Assembly (NCBI GenBank): GCA_958510825.1 | Contig: OY294052.1 | Coordinates: 9,011,816 to 9,075,815, forward strand | Source of the DNA: Brachypterus glaber | Lineage: Eukaryota; Arthropoda; Insecta; Coleoptera; Kateretidae | Direction of reading: 5' to 3' | DNA length: 64,000 bases | In this document: positions 35,119 to 48,172 of the stretch, piece by piece | How the letters are laid out: every line of letters begins with the position of its first letter | How positions within the stretch are numbered: position 1 is the stretch's first letter | Program-made: the position numbers and the translations under genes | Notes under the pieces: model-generated | What the model saw: only the letters and a program-made list of their open reading frames with translations | What the model was told of the DNA's origin: nothing | Databases searched by the model: none

Positions 35119-35447
35119 AATTGTCACCAGCTCTTAGATTAATAGTTGGTTCGTATATAACTATTGATCTAGTTGTCCCCCACAAGACTTTTTTTCAGTG
35201 TATTGAACATTTTTAGCTATATATTTAAATATTTTTAAATACAAATTTCTCCAACAGTCGAGGAAGGAAATCTATAAATTATTCTACAGAAAAAGTTTCA
35301 GACTTATCCGTTAAAAAAGTTTTATTTTTCTTTAAAGTGGAAAACTTCTCAATTTAATGTATACAAATAGTTTTTAAAATTTTTGGGTTAAAAGGTCAAC
35401 TTTGCTGTTTAAATAGAGCCTAATATACAGTGTGAAATTTTCGAAAT

Positions 35448-35703
35448 TGGAAATATTAAATTTAGGTGTTTTGGTGAAGAATACTTTTTTGCTCAGTTTT
35501 AAATGGAGAATCGGCCTGCAGTATTAAAATTTTATTGGTGCTTTTTTTTGTTCCCCATTCAATATGTCCATCTTCGAAAAGCCGTAGCTCCCTTAGGGCT
35601 GATTTCCGGACCAACCTTTATAGGAACTTTTTTTCATATTTTTTAACGTAGAATCTCTCTAAATTTCTTAAATTTCTCGAACTTATTTCTGAATAACCCT
35701 GTA
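35448..35703. mobile_element. Family A element, right half only
   Basis: From 'TTAAATTTAGGTGTTTTGGT' to 'TTTCTGAATAACCCTGTA', matching 34210-34462. The left half is absent. Confidence 0.75.
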
Positions 35704-36712
35704 TATATAATTTTATATTGGCTATAAAATGGCGGATTTATTTTTTTTAATTCACTTCCGGTTCGCCGGAAGTCGCATAAATATGTTTTTTTTTTAAGGA
35801 ACAACTTATGTTATCATTTTTATTTTATAAAAACGAGATTTAATAATTAATCTTATTTTTACTTACTTAAGCTTAAAGAAATATAAAATTAATATTAAAA
35901 TAAAAATTTGATCAGCGACAGCGAATTAGAGCTAAAAAAAGGGTTTTTCTCCTCCAACATCCAAACTATTTTTTAATGTCCATGTAAACTTTATTTATAG
36001 AGTATTCTTCTTCTTCTTCTTCCGGTATTTTTCTTATTCTAAACTTATGATGTACTTTGAGATTAAGTAAGTAAAAAGAAGGTAAATTATGTGTATCTCG
36101 TTTTTTACGATAAAAACGATCACGAAAAAAAAAGGTAAAAAAAACAACCAGTTTTTTTATACATAGAACTTTCGCTTGAATTGAAAATGTAAAAAAAATA
36201 CAGTTGTTCAATGGAGCTCTCTACAACTAGAATTATGAAACAAAAGACGTCTACCCTATCTCTATCTCATTTGTTCTACACTTTCCAGCTAACCAAATAA
36301 ATACTGTATTTGTTTTTCATACAAAAAATACAGTATTTATTTGGTTAGCCGGAAAGTGTAGCAGTGGGCGGCACGAACGAACATAGCTAATGTGAATCTG
36401 TAGAATAAGATAATTCTACTAAAATTTAGATGGCGCCAGTAATTTCTTTTTTAAAAATAATATAGTAACACTTTTCGCCCGGCCAAGTAAATATTGTATT
36501 TGTTCAACAAAGAAAAAATACAGAATTTGTTTGGTTGGGTGGAAGTGGGAGTGTATGTATGTCTTCTATCCTTTTTGGGTAGAACTTTTGTCCCTGTCTA
36601 ATCTAACGGGAGAAATCTCCATTAAAAAGAATATATTTATGCCACTTCCGGCGAAACCGTGAAACAAAAAAATTACATCCGGCATTTTATAGCCAATGTA
36701 AAATTATATAAA
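35703..36712. mobile_element. 1-kb TIR element with internal palindromes
   Basis: 'TATATAATTTTATATTGGCT' at the left and 'AGCCAATGTAAAATTATATA' at the right are inverted. The arms extend over 'CACTTCCGG'-containing sequence. Inside is a strong hairpin (36271-36362; 'AACCAAATAAATACTGTATT' arms) and a second weaker one near 36480-36540. No credible ORF. Confidence 0.75.
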
Positions 36713-36789
36713 TCCCCAAAGTTTAGTTTTTATTGAATGAAGATTAATCATAATTTTTGGGGTGGACATAAATAAAACTCACCCGGTAT

Positions 36790-37450
36790 TTGAACAATAG
36801 TATATTGTTTTACTAAGAGGAAAAGTGAAGCTTTTTTTACTAGTCTGTAGAATTTACGGACGACGCGAAGCGGAGTCCGGAAACTACAGACGAGTAAAAA
36901 AAAGCACTTTTCCTCTGAGTGAAACATACTATTTTTTCTTCAAGTATCCTATATATATTTTTTAAATATTAATTTTTGAATTTAATTTATTCAGTAATAA
37001 AGTATGTTTTGTTTATTAAAATAGGCCAATAAAACCCTTTTGAAATGAACTTAAACCTTCCTTAGCTCATTTTAATTTTTTTTCGCAGGCTAAATCGTAC
37101 ACTTTTCGCGATTTCGATGGTAACTTGTCCAATGTAGCATTTGCAATTTCGGAGAGATTTGTAGGTGTATAAACCATATATTCTTCTTCAATCATTTTTA
37201 ATCAATTTCACACAAGGTTTTTGCACAGAATCTCGAGTCAACCACCTGTTTACATAATAAACAAACAAGTTTAAAGTATGGCTGTCATCAAAGTCAAAGA
37301 GTGCTGCCGCCAGTGGTGGTTTTGCTAACTAACTTTTTTTTACGGCGTACAACAATGAACTCATTTTTTTACTGTAAAAAAATAGATCACTTCTAACTAG
37401 TGTGTTCAGTTATAAAATATGAACATTTTAGTACGCTTGAAGAAAAAATA
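36790..37450 (+). mobile_element. Family D element with hairpin head and short conserved ORF
   Basis: The head is a hairpin (36800-36945): 'AGAGGAAAAGTGAAGC' and inverse, core 'CGACGCGAAGCGGAGTC'. Then 'TTTTTTTTCGCAG' followed by an open stretch 37090-37167 reading 'AKSYTFRDFDGNLSNVAFAI' and 'SERFVGV', stop TAA. The tail ends 'GTACGCTTGAAGAAAAAATA'. The inverted copy at 55068-56480 keeps this open stretch with amino-acid changes. I do not recognise the peptide. Confidence 0.6.
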
Positions 37451-38821
37451 TTTTTTTACGTTTTTTGATTTATGCTGTACGGAACAAAAAATACATTCGT
37501 GCGTAAATTTACATAGGAAAATCATATTGGTCCTCTTGCTTATAGGTTAAGTGTGCATGATATATTATACTTTGAAACTACCTATATTTCTTTTCTTAAC
37601 AACGGATTTTGTATTTCAATAGGTCATTTGTTGGCAAAGTGCGTGACGATCCACAACAGAAGTGTCATCAAAAAAATTCGTGTTTGCAATTTAATAACTA
37701 AAAGTTTTTTCGTGAGATATCAGACTAATAATAGTAGCTTAAAGGACAAGTTACATAGGCACTATTTTGGCGCACGCTTCCATGTTTGGTAAACAAACCG
37801 CGAAGCTTGGGGTTTTTCAGTGGACTTTTTCATAATATTTTCAAACTTTTTAAGTTTTAAGTGATTTTCTTTAAGGTGGTTTTGAATAAAATGAAACAGG
37901 AAGAATTAACATGTAGTACAGCATAAAGAGTTGTCTGAAAAGCTTTTATTTTTATTATTATATTATTATCCTGCCAGTCGAGCACCTCCATTTCTGGTTT
38001 TTGGGACTTACCCGAGACTAAAGGACACAAAATCAAATAGGTGGTGTGTGACACCTTGTACACACCAAACAACACAAAACATTCATATCTATTACTATTT
38101 TATATAAACTTGGGTAAAATGAATGTTTTTCGCGCTGGTAACGTCGGTACAGCAACCCTATATGCAATGTTTGATTAAATAGCTTACTTTAAGTTCAGTA
38201 AAGCATAAAGAAATGTAAAATCATTATGAGCGAAAAAGGTATTTTCGCATGGGAAGTCACATTTTCTTTTAACCACTGATTTCGTATTTCAATAGGTCAT
38301 TTGTTGATAAAATATCTTACCTGTTTTCTTTCTCGAGGATATCGGTTAACATTTAGCTTTGACGTGGGTTTCTGAATCCACTTGAAATATTTCTTGAATT
38401 TATTATCTGGCTTCTTTAGTAGTTGTATTGGGTTTAGCTTCAGAGAGAAAAAGATCGTATGCGGGGGATATAAGGAGTACAAAACTTTAACGGATGGTTT
38501 AACATAAAAAAAAAACATGAAAGAAGTTCGAGCAGCAGAGGTCCTAAAATTGCTCCTAAGGAAGCTATCTTTAAAGTTCTGTCAAATTATATAATTTTCT
38601 AATAAAGCTTTTAGGGAAAATTAGTTTTTTAACAAATATTTTCAACTAGAAACGTAAATATATCTCTATTTCGTTCTAAATAACTCAGCCCTGTAACTTA
38701 TACTACTTTTTTGGCTATTATCAAGCATAAATTGGGTTTTAACTGGGTTGAATTTTATTTTATAGTTTTCCAATGTCGGCGCCTTCGCCAAAATTGCAAA
38801 TATACTAAATTGTTGCATTTT
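37451..38821. other. Unclassified repeats
   Basis: 'CAATAGGTCATTTGTTG' occurs at 37618 and 38292, so part of this block is internally duplicated. No gene seen. Confidence 0.4.
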
Positions 38822-38833
38822 GTACAATTATTA

Positions 38834-39223
38834 GTTTAGTTTAGTTTAGTTCAGTGCGGGGTTCACAGCCCTCAACACCTGGTCCCTAGGGACCTTTGTG
38901 TTAACCGCACAGATCTCCTCATATCATCCCTGTTTCTTTTATAAAGTCCAGGTACGGTTTCAGGGGAGTGTTCATGATCTCGTTTGGTTCCAGCGAGTCG
39001 TTCCCAAAGTACCTCCATCTTAGCCCTATTAGAGATGGACATTCACATATGAGGTGGTAGGGCTCTTCGTCCCCTTCCCCACATCTCCTGCACACAGGGC
39101 TCGTAGTCTGTCCCATTTGGTGTCGGTGCTTATTCAGTAAGCAGTGCCCAGTTATTATACCCGTTATTGCTCTCAGTTGACTTCTGGACATGCCTAGAAG
39201 TAAGCTGGTTCTTTTCTTGGTTG
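38834..39223 (-). pseudogene. 5'-truncated LINE with 12-bp target duplication
   Basis: The ORF 38919-39191(-) reads 'SRSQLRAITGIITGHCLLNK', then 'CRRCGEGDEEPYHLICEC' and 'LDFIKETG'. This is the C-terminal module, with a C..C.......H...C motif, of RNase-H-bearing insect LINEs. Its 3' tail is (AACTA)/(TTAG)-like repeats at 38834-38852. GTACAATTATTA stands on both sides (38822-38833 and 39224-39235), the target site duplication. It landed in an older repeat that continues to about 40170. Confidence 0.85.
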
Positions 39224-39235
39224 GTACAATTATTA

Positions 39236-41330
39236 AAAATCGGCAAAAAGTTTGCGATAGTTTTTAGAGAAAATAAGTTTTTCTAAGAGCATGAGAAATT
39301 TTTACGTAAAAAAAATCCCTATTTCATTTTAACATAGTTGGCCTTGTCAATTTTAACGATTTTTTGGGCCTTATCAAGCATAAATTGTGTTTTTAATGAA
39401 TTAAATTTTATTTTACAGTGCGTGTCTAAAGTCCACTCCCTCTATAAATTTTAAACGGCTTAAGGTATCATCTTGACATTTGGAACACGTAAATAACATA
39501 ACCCAAATAATTTTAAGTTATATATTTTATATGTCTTGGCCCCTAATGCGAACAAAGAATCAAGAATCAAGAATCTCCTTTTGACTGTATAATTTTTAAT
39601 TAAAAAAAATTGTAGACCTGTAACATTTGCGTCACATGTTTAAAGTTCTACTTTATCAATAAAAATACCAAATACCAATAAAACCAAAAAAAAACTAACC
39701 AAACTAAACTGCCAAAAATCCCATGGAAAAGCGCTTACATAAAAAAAATAATGTAAAAAAATGGCCTAGTAAACGATTTTCCCTGTAAAAGTCATACGCA
39801 GTAAAGACCGTTCTCGGTAATGGACTGCGCGGTAATGGTCTTTCCTGTAATTTTTTCACTGTAAAGTCCGGCGCACGTTTTTTGCCATTATCAAGCATAG
39901 ATTGTGTTTTAACGGGGTTAAAATTTATTTAATATATTTCTTATGTTGGTGCCTTAACCACAATTTTAAATTAAAATATTGTGGTATTTTGCATAATAAA
40001 AATATTATTGTAAGTAAATTCTTCCCATAAAGTTTTATATGAAACAAGTTTTCTAATGAGCATTTTCTCACGTAGAAACATAAAAATATATATCTCTATT
40101 TTATTTTAACAAACTTGGCCTTGTAACTTTTATGAATTTTTTTGGCCATTATCAAGTATAAATTGTGTTTTTACTCTTGTCGTTAGCGTATCCCCTGCCT
40201 GCAGCCCAGACTACACTTCAGGATGAGAAAGTAAAGCTATAGTTACTTAACGACAGTGCCTAGGGTCTAGTTATTACGTGTTTAATGCACACTTTATTAC
40301 TATGCTATTTAATAACTATTTCTACTCGTTTTGCAAATTATCTCTTATCTCTTTATTCCGGCCAAAAAGAGTGTTTATAGCACTCTTCGCGAACCTAGTT
40401 TTTACGAGGTAACTGCCGAGTAAAAAAAGCACTCGAGTACATTGAAAAACCATGCATTTTTCATTTAATATATAAATAAATAGTATTTATATGTGTTATA
40501 TGTGTTTTTCGTAGAAATAAACAAACATGTTAGGTTATTTTATTAGCAAACTTCAAGTGTTTACAGACAAGGCAATGGTTTCGCCATCTATGAGGTATAA
40601 CCAAAAGCTAAAAAACAGGCTAGATATAAATTCATTTCTAAACTTCGTTAAAAATGAAAAGCTTTTTTAACGTTAAAAGAAGTAAACAAAAATGCAACTT
40701 TTTATAATGAGATTCTAATTTGGCCTAGGCTGCGCCTAGGTGGGCTTTAAATCAATTTTGAAACAGTTTTAGGGGTATGTCTCTGTTTAACCTTTTAATT
40801 AATTTTAATTAATAATTATAATTAAATAAAAAAGGGTTTTTTTTAGCTCCAGTGAGAATCAAACTCGTGCTAAGTAAAGGACCATCAAAATTATGTAAAA
40901 AATTAATGAAGTGAAATAATACATTCACTTATTCTTAGGTAAATTGTATTTTACATATGTTTTACACTAGTTAAGCAAAATTGTAAACCGCTTTATCTTA
41001 ACGTTATTATAAATAAAGTTCATAAAATTTATAAATTGTAAATTATACCAGAAAATAATTTAACGAAAATTAATTAAAATCGTAGAAGATCTGCGTCTAT
41101 TTCATGGTTAAAATTTAATAAGAAAATGTGTACTTATGAGCAAATAGAACCTTTGAAAACACTATAGTCAGGTACTTTAATATTTAAGGACTGACGTGAA
41201 ATCTTGCGTGTTTTTAACAAAAATTAAAGTACAATTGTATAGGATAATAATCTTCGATTTCCTATCCATATGTAACTGAATATTCAGTTTACTTTTTACA
41301 GTTTGCGTAAAGCATAGACTATGTCACTAC
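39236..41330. other. Old dispersed repeats
   Basis: The phrase 'TTATCAAGCATAAATTG' and relatives occur near 38722, 39372, 39889 and 40152, so this is a partly tandem, decayed family. A hairpin with 'AGAGTGTTTATAGCACTCTT' lies at about 40378-40445. No gene seen. Confidence 0.45.
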
Positions 41331-41349
41331 TAATGGGAGGCATAGGGTA

Positions 41350-41428
41350 GTATGGGAGGCATAGTGTAGTGGGCTAGCGCGTGTGCATAGCAAGCCAGCT
41401 AGTGTGAGTTCAATTCTCACTGGCGCCG
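41350..41428 (+). repeat. tRNA-like segment (possible SINE head)
   Basis: A T-arm-like hairpin GTGAG-TTCAATT-CTCAC with box B, followed by TGGCGCC, stands about 40 bases after an A-box-like GGGCTAGCGCG. The 5' half does not close an acceptor stem, so I do not call a working tRNA. A second tRNA-like stretch is at about 42185-42250 (GTTTAAGTCCC). Confidence 0.3.
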
Positions 41429-42496
41429 ATTTGTCTTTTTCAGTTAATTAATAATTTAAATTTGGCGAAGGCGTAAATAAAGCGGACACTCCCTATAAAA
41501 ACTGGTTCGATAGTCAGTATAAGCCGGTGGTTCCCTCTACTACTAGCCCACATAAGTCCTGGACTTAGGGGATGCTTAAGTAAGTAGAATAGTACGAGGT
41601 TAAACAAAAAACAACTTGGTGTGAATAGGCTTGGTATGAACCTTAGACAGACAACCAATGCCCTTTCGTGACTTTATTACACAAACAAATCTGGCGTTCT
41701 AAACTCTGCTTGGTTTTAGTTCTTTAGGTTTACGCAAAGCTCGAAAACTGTATACCTAGATTATTTGTATCATCAGGTTTGTAATATTTACAACTTTGTT
41801 AATTAATATTTACCTTGTGTCTGCTTAATACTTTGATCTTCTTGGTTGTATTATAAATTTTCTTAGTCACTACTTGTCACAGTGTTCCACAGTATTAATT
41901 ACGAAATACGATCTGACCGAGTCAAACCAACTCCGAATTCGGGTGCAGTTACCCCGAAAACGTATAGAAATGTTTGTTTCGTCTGGTGGACAAGACCTTT
42001 TTTTTGTGTATCTGTTTTTTTTTTTAAATCATTAAACCGAGTCGGGCGTCAAAAAATGTTCTAGTAACCTGAAAGTATCCAAGCATAGTTTTTCAATTGA
42101 AACAACATAGGGGGAGGGGGTGCATATGAAAAATTAAAAAAAAATGTTTTTTTTGCAATGCCCTCCTACCTAGTATATCCAGACGATATCTGATTAATGC
42201 ACGGTGACAAGCACGCTTAAGCGATCGTGTGTTTAAGTCCCCTTTCACCCAGGGTTCTTTTATATTTATGAAAATTTAAAAACGAATTATATATATAAAA
42301 ATTCTGCAAAACAATACAAGTTATACTGTAATTTACAACAGTAAATTACTGACGAGTAGTACCAATTTGAGCGGGTTAAGACTTAGAGCTTTAAGTTTTG
42401 CGAAGTATAGTCATTAGCTAAAAGTAGGTGTAAAACAAATACCTTAATAACGAAAAAAATTGTATTACCATAACTACCTCTACAGTGTATGTCTCT

Positions 42497-43985
42497 ATTC
42501 CTACTCTCTACTCTTACTAAAATAAAATAAAAAGAACTCTTTCTACTACAAAGTTGAGTCTAAAAATTTATTTATAATATCATTTAATGATACTATGACC
42601 ACTTTTTTACCTTTAAAAACATATCACAGCACACAACAAAATCTTATGTGCCAGAGGTGAGTCGTATACATTCCCATGTATTTTTGGCCGATGAACCCGC
42701 GGATTTTAACTGTTTCTTGAGGTTATTTTGAAACGCTGACCTGATTGTTCAAAACTGACACCGGATTCGTATTATGTATGTGTCGAACCTCTGGGACAAA
42801 AGGTTTTTTTTTTGTGTGGGTGTGCACAGGTGAAAATGGATAGCGTGAAAAAAAATCTTCTATTGTTCTATTAAATATCTCTACTCTTCCTAAAATAAAA
42901 TAAAAAGAACTCTTTCTACTACAAAGTTGAGTCTAAAAATGTATTTATAATATAATTTAATGTTATTATGGCCACTTTTTTACATTTAAAAACATAACAC
43001 AGCACACAACAAAATCTTATGTGCCAGAGGTGCGTCATATACATTCCCATGTATTTTTGGCAGATGAACCCGCGGATTTTAACTCTTTCTTGAGGTTATT
43101 TTGAAACGCTGACCTGATTGTTCAAAACTGACACCGGATTCGTATTATGTATGTGTCGAACCTCTGGGACAAAAGGTTTTTTTTTGTGTGGGTGTGCACA
43201 GGTGAAAATGGATAGCGTGAAAAAAAATCTTCTATTGTTCTATTAAATATCTCTACTCTTCCTAAAATAAAATAAAAAGAACTCTTTCTACTACAAAGTT
43301 GAGTCTAAAAATGTATTTATAATATAATTTAATGTTATTATGGCCACTTTTTTACCTTTAAAAACATAACACAGCACACAACAAAATCTTATGTGCCAGA
43401 GGTGCGTCATATACATTCCCATGTATTTTTGGCAGATGAACCCGCGGATTTTAACTCTTTCTTGAGGTTATTTTGAAACGCTGACCTGATGTTCAAAACT
43501 GACACCGGATTCGTATTATGTATGTGTCGAACCTCTGGGACAAAAGGTTTTTTTTTGTGTGGGTGTGCACAGGTGAAAATGGATAGCGTGAAAAAAAATC
43601 TTCTATTGTTCTATTAAATATCTCTACTCTTCCTAAAATAAAATAAAAAGAACTCTTTCTACTACAAAGTTGAGTCTAAAAATTTATTTATAATATAATT
43701 TAATGTTATTATGGCCACTTTTTTACCTTTAAAAACATAACACTGCACTCAACAAAATCTTATGTGCCAGAGGTGCGTCGTATACATTCCCATGTATTTT
43801 TGGCCGATGAACCCGCGGATTTTAACTGTTTCTTGAGGTTATTTTGAAACGCTGACCTGATTGTTCAAAACTGACACCGGATTCGTATTATGTATGTGTC
43901 GAACCTCTGGGACAAAAGGTTTTTTTTTTGTGTCGGTGTGCACAGGTGAAAATAGATCGTGTGAAAAAAAATCTTCTGTCCCAAA
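42497..43985. repeat. ~372-bp tandem array, four units
   Basis: GAACTCTTTCTACTACAAAG recurs at 42534, 42907, 43279 and 43650 (periods 373, 372, 371). Each unit carries 'ATGAACCCGCGGATTTTAAC' and 'GTGTCGAACCTCTGGGACAA'. The last unit merges into a related inverted segment to about 44160. Confidence 0.95.
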
Positions 43986-44671
43986 TATGTGACATATACA
44001 TTCCCATGTATTTTTGGCCGCTAAATACGAATCCGATTTCAGTTTTGGCCAATCAGATGAGCGTTTCAAAATAACCTCGAAAAACAGTTGAAATCCTCCG
44101 TTTTTTTTTCTGTTTTTTTGAGGTTATTTTGAAACATGGGAATGTATATGTGCACCTCTGGCAAAAAAGATTTTTTTGCGTGCCTGTGTAATCAAAGGTT
44201 ACTTTAGTTTTATTTTAGTTTTATGTACAATACATTATTAAATTTATTTTAAGTAAATAAATAATTTAATTTTTCAACCTTAAAATCTAGTGAGAAATCT
44301 TATTATTACAAGCTAGTAAATTTTAGCTATTTTAAACAAGACTTTTTAGCATTTTTATGATAAAGTTGACTTAAAAATTAAATTTATGGCACCACTTTCT
44401 CCACCTAGACGCTATACGTAAGGTAATAAATTAATTAGAAAGCACCTAAATCTGAACAGCACACAGCAAAAAACTGCTGCCAACAAAAGAATATTTCCCC
44501 ATTTATTAAAACAACAAATCAAGTTTTTTTTTAATATGATTTTTAAACGAAAAAAATTGGAAAAAAACAAAAAAAAACTTATAGGTATAGTTCTCTGCAT
44601 GAAAGAAAGTCTCCGACGTAATGGTGAGGAATCATTCGTTCTCTCTTCTTTTCGCCAAGAGCATTATAAGC

Positions 44672-45064
44672 AGTACTGGGTGAATTTCCAGTTGTCGCAT
44701 AGGCGTCGACACTAGCGTTGACGCGAGGTTTTAAATATTTATATTTTTATATTTTTTTTATCTTGATTTTGTTTTAATGATTCCATTTAAACGAGTAAGG
44801 TGGGAAAAAAGTTATCGATAAATAAAAATTAAAAACAATCGTATTCTTAAAAGTTAAAAATCGGTTATCGGTTTTTTCTTTGAAAAACACAGACTTTTTA
44901 GTCAATATTGTTGTGTATAACAAATTAGTCATCAAATGTTTCGATTTATTGACCTTTATAAAAATTTCCCTCACAATTCGACAAAATTATTCCGTAAGCC
45001 TGTGTTTCTGTGTTTATTTTCAACGTTGATGAGTCATAACTGAGTTTACGCCGACTACTGGTTA
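44672..45064 (-). mobile_element. Family F element, inverted copy
   Basis: Reverse complement of the 53487-53956 copy. Ends 'CAGTACTGGGTGAATTTCCA' and 'GTTTACGCCGACTACTGG'. Confidence 0.65.
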
Positions 45065-45569
45065 TAAGGCTTGCGTGCCTACATCGGGCCTCCCACTTGC
45101 ATATACATTCCAAACATATTTCTCGTAGGCGCAGATCCGTGCGTCAAACTATATATTTCGAGGGCAAATAGAGTAATAGGTTTGGTACTCTGATTGTTTA
45201 CTCTAATAACTTTACCGTGAAAAATAGAAAGTTGTTATTTATTTCCTGTGTGAATTTGAAATTTTTTTCTTTCTACAGAATCTTGCAGTGAAATAAAAAT
45301 AAAAATAATTTTGCGTTAAAAGTAAAGTAGCTCATATTATTAGGTCAGAGGTCGCAAGGCTTGGCCGTGACCCAACTCTCTTTATTTGCAGTCTTTCAAA
45401 AACAAGAATACATTACACAAGAAAATACTACATATTTCTACTAACTATAAATAAATTTTGTATTATATAAATATTTTATGCTAACGAGAAAATTTACATG
45501 CGAATTTTCCAGTACTTTAAATATTACTTAGACTTAGACTTTGTTACAGTATTACATACTGAACAGTTT

Positions 45570-46206
45570 TGTATACTGGGTGGCCCAACTCCCAATTTAG
45601 GCAGCGATTTTCTCGAAAACTAAAAGAGATAATCAAGTTCTGTGAAAACCACCTTAAATGGGACAACAATATCTATAAGAAGTATCTAAAAATAAAATCC
45701 ACCCCTTAACCCCTTGCCCTCAACTTACCCCTAACTTTATTTTTTTGATAGCATTCCTATATTTTTGTTGTTGTATTGGATAGGCATGGAGCTTGCCAAT
45801 ACAATGATATATTATACTTGCTATTTTTAAGTCGAGAAGTAGGAAAAACACATTTAAAAACAACCCTCTAATTTCATCTTTATTGGGCAGCGATTTTCCC
45901 GAAGACTAAAGAGATAATCAATTTCTGCAAAAGATAGTTTAAATAAGATAACAGTATCAATGAAAATTAGCCCAAAATTAAAAAATTTTATTTGCTTTAA
46001 AATAATATATCACACGACCCCCCTTTCCATTTAAAAAAATGTCCCCCCATGCCACCTGCCCACATTTTAAGAGCTGAAAGTATCAAGTATATGCTAAAAG
46101 ATAGTTTAAGTTGTCTTATTTAAGAGTTCTAAATTTGAAGTCGACATCTCAACTCGTTGAAAAGTTAAGAGAGAGAGAGGGGCTGACTTTTGGAACGCTC
46201 TGTATA
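45570..46206. mobile_element. Composite of two TIR elements, right end family C
   Basis: 'TATACTGGGTGGCCCAACTC' starts a ~330-bp piece whose 'GCAGCGATTTTCTCGAAAAC' recurs at 45893. From 45995 the sequence is the right half of family C, to 'CGCTCTGTATAA'. Confidence 0.55.
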
Positions 46207-47063
46207 ATAAACTAACTGGGTATATTATACATCCTCATATACTAAATTGGCTATATAGCTCTACTGCTGTAGAGTAATTAACTCATTAAAACTCTATTAA
46301 ATCATTTAGGTGTTTCACTCGCAATACTCAAGCGATGCATTTAGGTGTTTAATTCACGACCAATATTCACTGCAAAATGTCTAGGCAATGAATTTCTGAT
46401 ATGGTATACATAGTGGATAGTTTATTGCGTTTTCTCTAGATATATTTCTCAAAATATCGTTTGAACTTGTGTTCGATGTACCGGGTGTTACAAGACCACC
46501 CCCCTTTTTTCCTTTATTTTAAGAGTTAGAGATTTCAAAGAGTGACCGAAAAAAAAGACGTTTCTTAGCCTGTAACTTCGATTAGAATTAATAAAATGTA
46601 ACGTGTAAGTGCTTACAATTTTCGTCTGGTCATGAACGTGCAAAAAACAAGATTTATTGTTATAGAAGCTAAAAATCCTCTTAAACAAAAGGTTAACTAT
46701 GGGTACTTGAATTGAATTTTATACTCTAAACTTTCTCACATTTTATTAAACATAACTGGCTGGATCCCTTTAACTCGATTTTTCTTGAGATACTTTACGA
46801 TTTACTACTTTTTTTGGTGCTTGGGGTAGTTTAGCATACATTACTTTACTTTTCGAGGAGGTACCTTTGTCTGTTATTTTTTTGTATAAAAAGTGTTAAA
46901 ACAATGTTTTATGTATTTTTATAGTGTATTTACTAAGCTCAATGATCCCTTAAAGTAAAAAATTAATGATTAAATTTTCTTGAGTACAGTCCTGGTTTCC
47001 ACGACTCCCGGGCCCTGAATATACAATATTATATATCCAGGGTAGCGATTCTCATTTAGGTGA

Positions 47064-47261
47064 TATGATATATATCATATCCTGATACTCCCACATCACC
47101 AAGGACCGGACGTATATTCATATCACTTCAATGCGACAGAAGCTGTCAGACTTTTATTAAGAATGGATTTAAATGAAGTATTGGATGCCATAGTGGTCTT
47201 AGGAGATATCCAAGACGCTAAAAATCAAAACGACGAGCCTCCACGTAAATTTTTACAATGA
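47064..47261 (+). pseudogene. Coding-like fragment, 65 codons, unassigned
   Basis: Open from just after a TGA (47061) to TGA 47259-47261. The sequence 'GPDVYSYHFNATEAVRLLLR', then 'MDLNEVLDAIVVLGD' and 'NDEPPRKFL' looks like folded protein and is GC-richer than its flanks. An in-frame ATG is at 47163. It starts next to a perfect 20-bp palindrome. I do not know the family. It could be a stray host exon or a transposon ORF. Confidence 0.3.
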
Positions 47262-47465
47262 ACAAATCCATTTAATAGCCTTACTGAAGTAAATTTCGTA
47301 AAAAAAATTATAAACGTTCCTGGTTTCTGTTGCATTTAAATTTAAATGCATTTATAACAACAACTGTCAGGTTTTTGATTAGCGAAAACTCTTAGCAACG
47401 AACTGAACTCGTGAAATTCGTGAATATCGAAATATTGAAATGTGCAAAAAAAAACGTGATATGAT

Positions 47466-48172
47466 ATAGTATTCTATAACTAGTATGGAATAGACAATAT
47501 TCCGCGCCAGCGGAAAGTTCGTCATACGAGCCGGCAGGCGAGTATGACGGTCCCGCGAGCGCGAGATGACTATTCCATACGTGGTATAGACTATACTTTT
47601 TCTTCGACTACAAATATGAAACACTGTATGGCTTTAAACTGCAGACAAGGTTAAAACCCATGTTTTTTGTGACTCGACATTGTAAATGCAACAAAACACA
47701 TATTTTTAAATAAAGCAATTAATGTTATTTAATAATTTTGTCAAATCAGTACTTAAAAAAGATTTTTATTTAATTTTAGCACATATTTACAAATTATAAT
47801 GCAAAAATTGAAGGTTATGTCAGATTGTTGTGACAGATATCAGGTTTAAATATTTAACAATAGATAAAGCAGTTTTAATTTTTTGAACTAAATTGATAAA
47901 AAACTGGTTAAATATTAAGAAAAACTAATAAACTTTATGTGATTTTAACGCAAAACTTTAAATTGCATTAAATTATTCAATATTTCATGGTAAAATATAT
48001 ATATTTTTGCTAATTTTGCTACAGTTTTCTTTACTTTTATAAACAAGAGATGGCACTACATGTGCTCATTCTAACATTTGATACGGAATATTCAGAGCTA
48101 GAATGGATTTATTCTGTGTTTGAAAAGTGTGTGTATTTGCTTATATTCTAAAGCAGTCGTAGAAAAATATCA
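47466..48172. repeat. Family H dispersed repeat, copy 2
   Basis: Matches 14103-14795 in the same orientation, including the hairpin head with 'GAGCCGGCAGGCGAGTATGA'. Confidence 0.85.

Noticed and set aside
35966..36211. Minus-strand ORF with a Glu run
   Set aside because: The Glu run comes from a TTC microsatellite inside a non-coding TIR element. No domain is seen.
41350..41428. Functional tRNA gene
   Set aside because: The T-arm is good, but no matching 5' acceptor strand is present. It reads better as a SINE head or tRNA relic.
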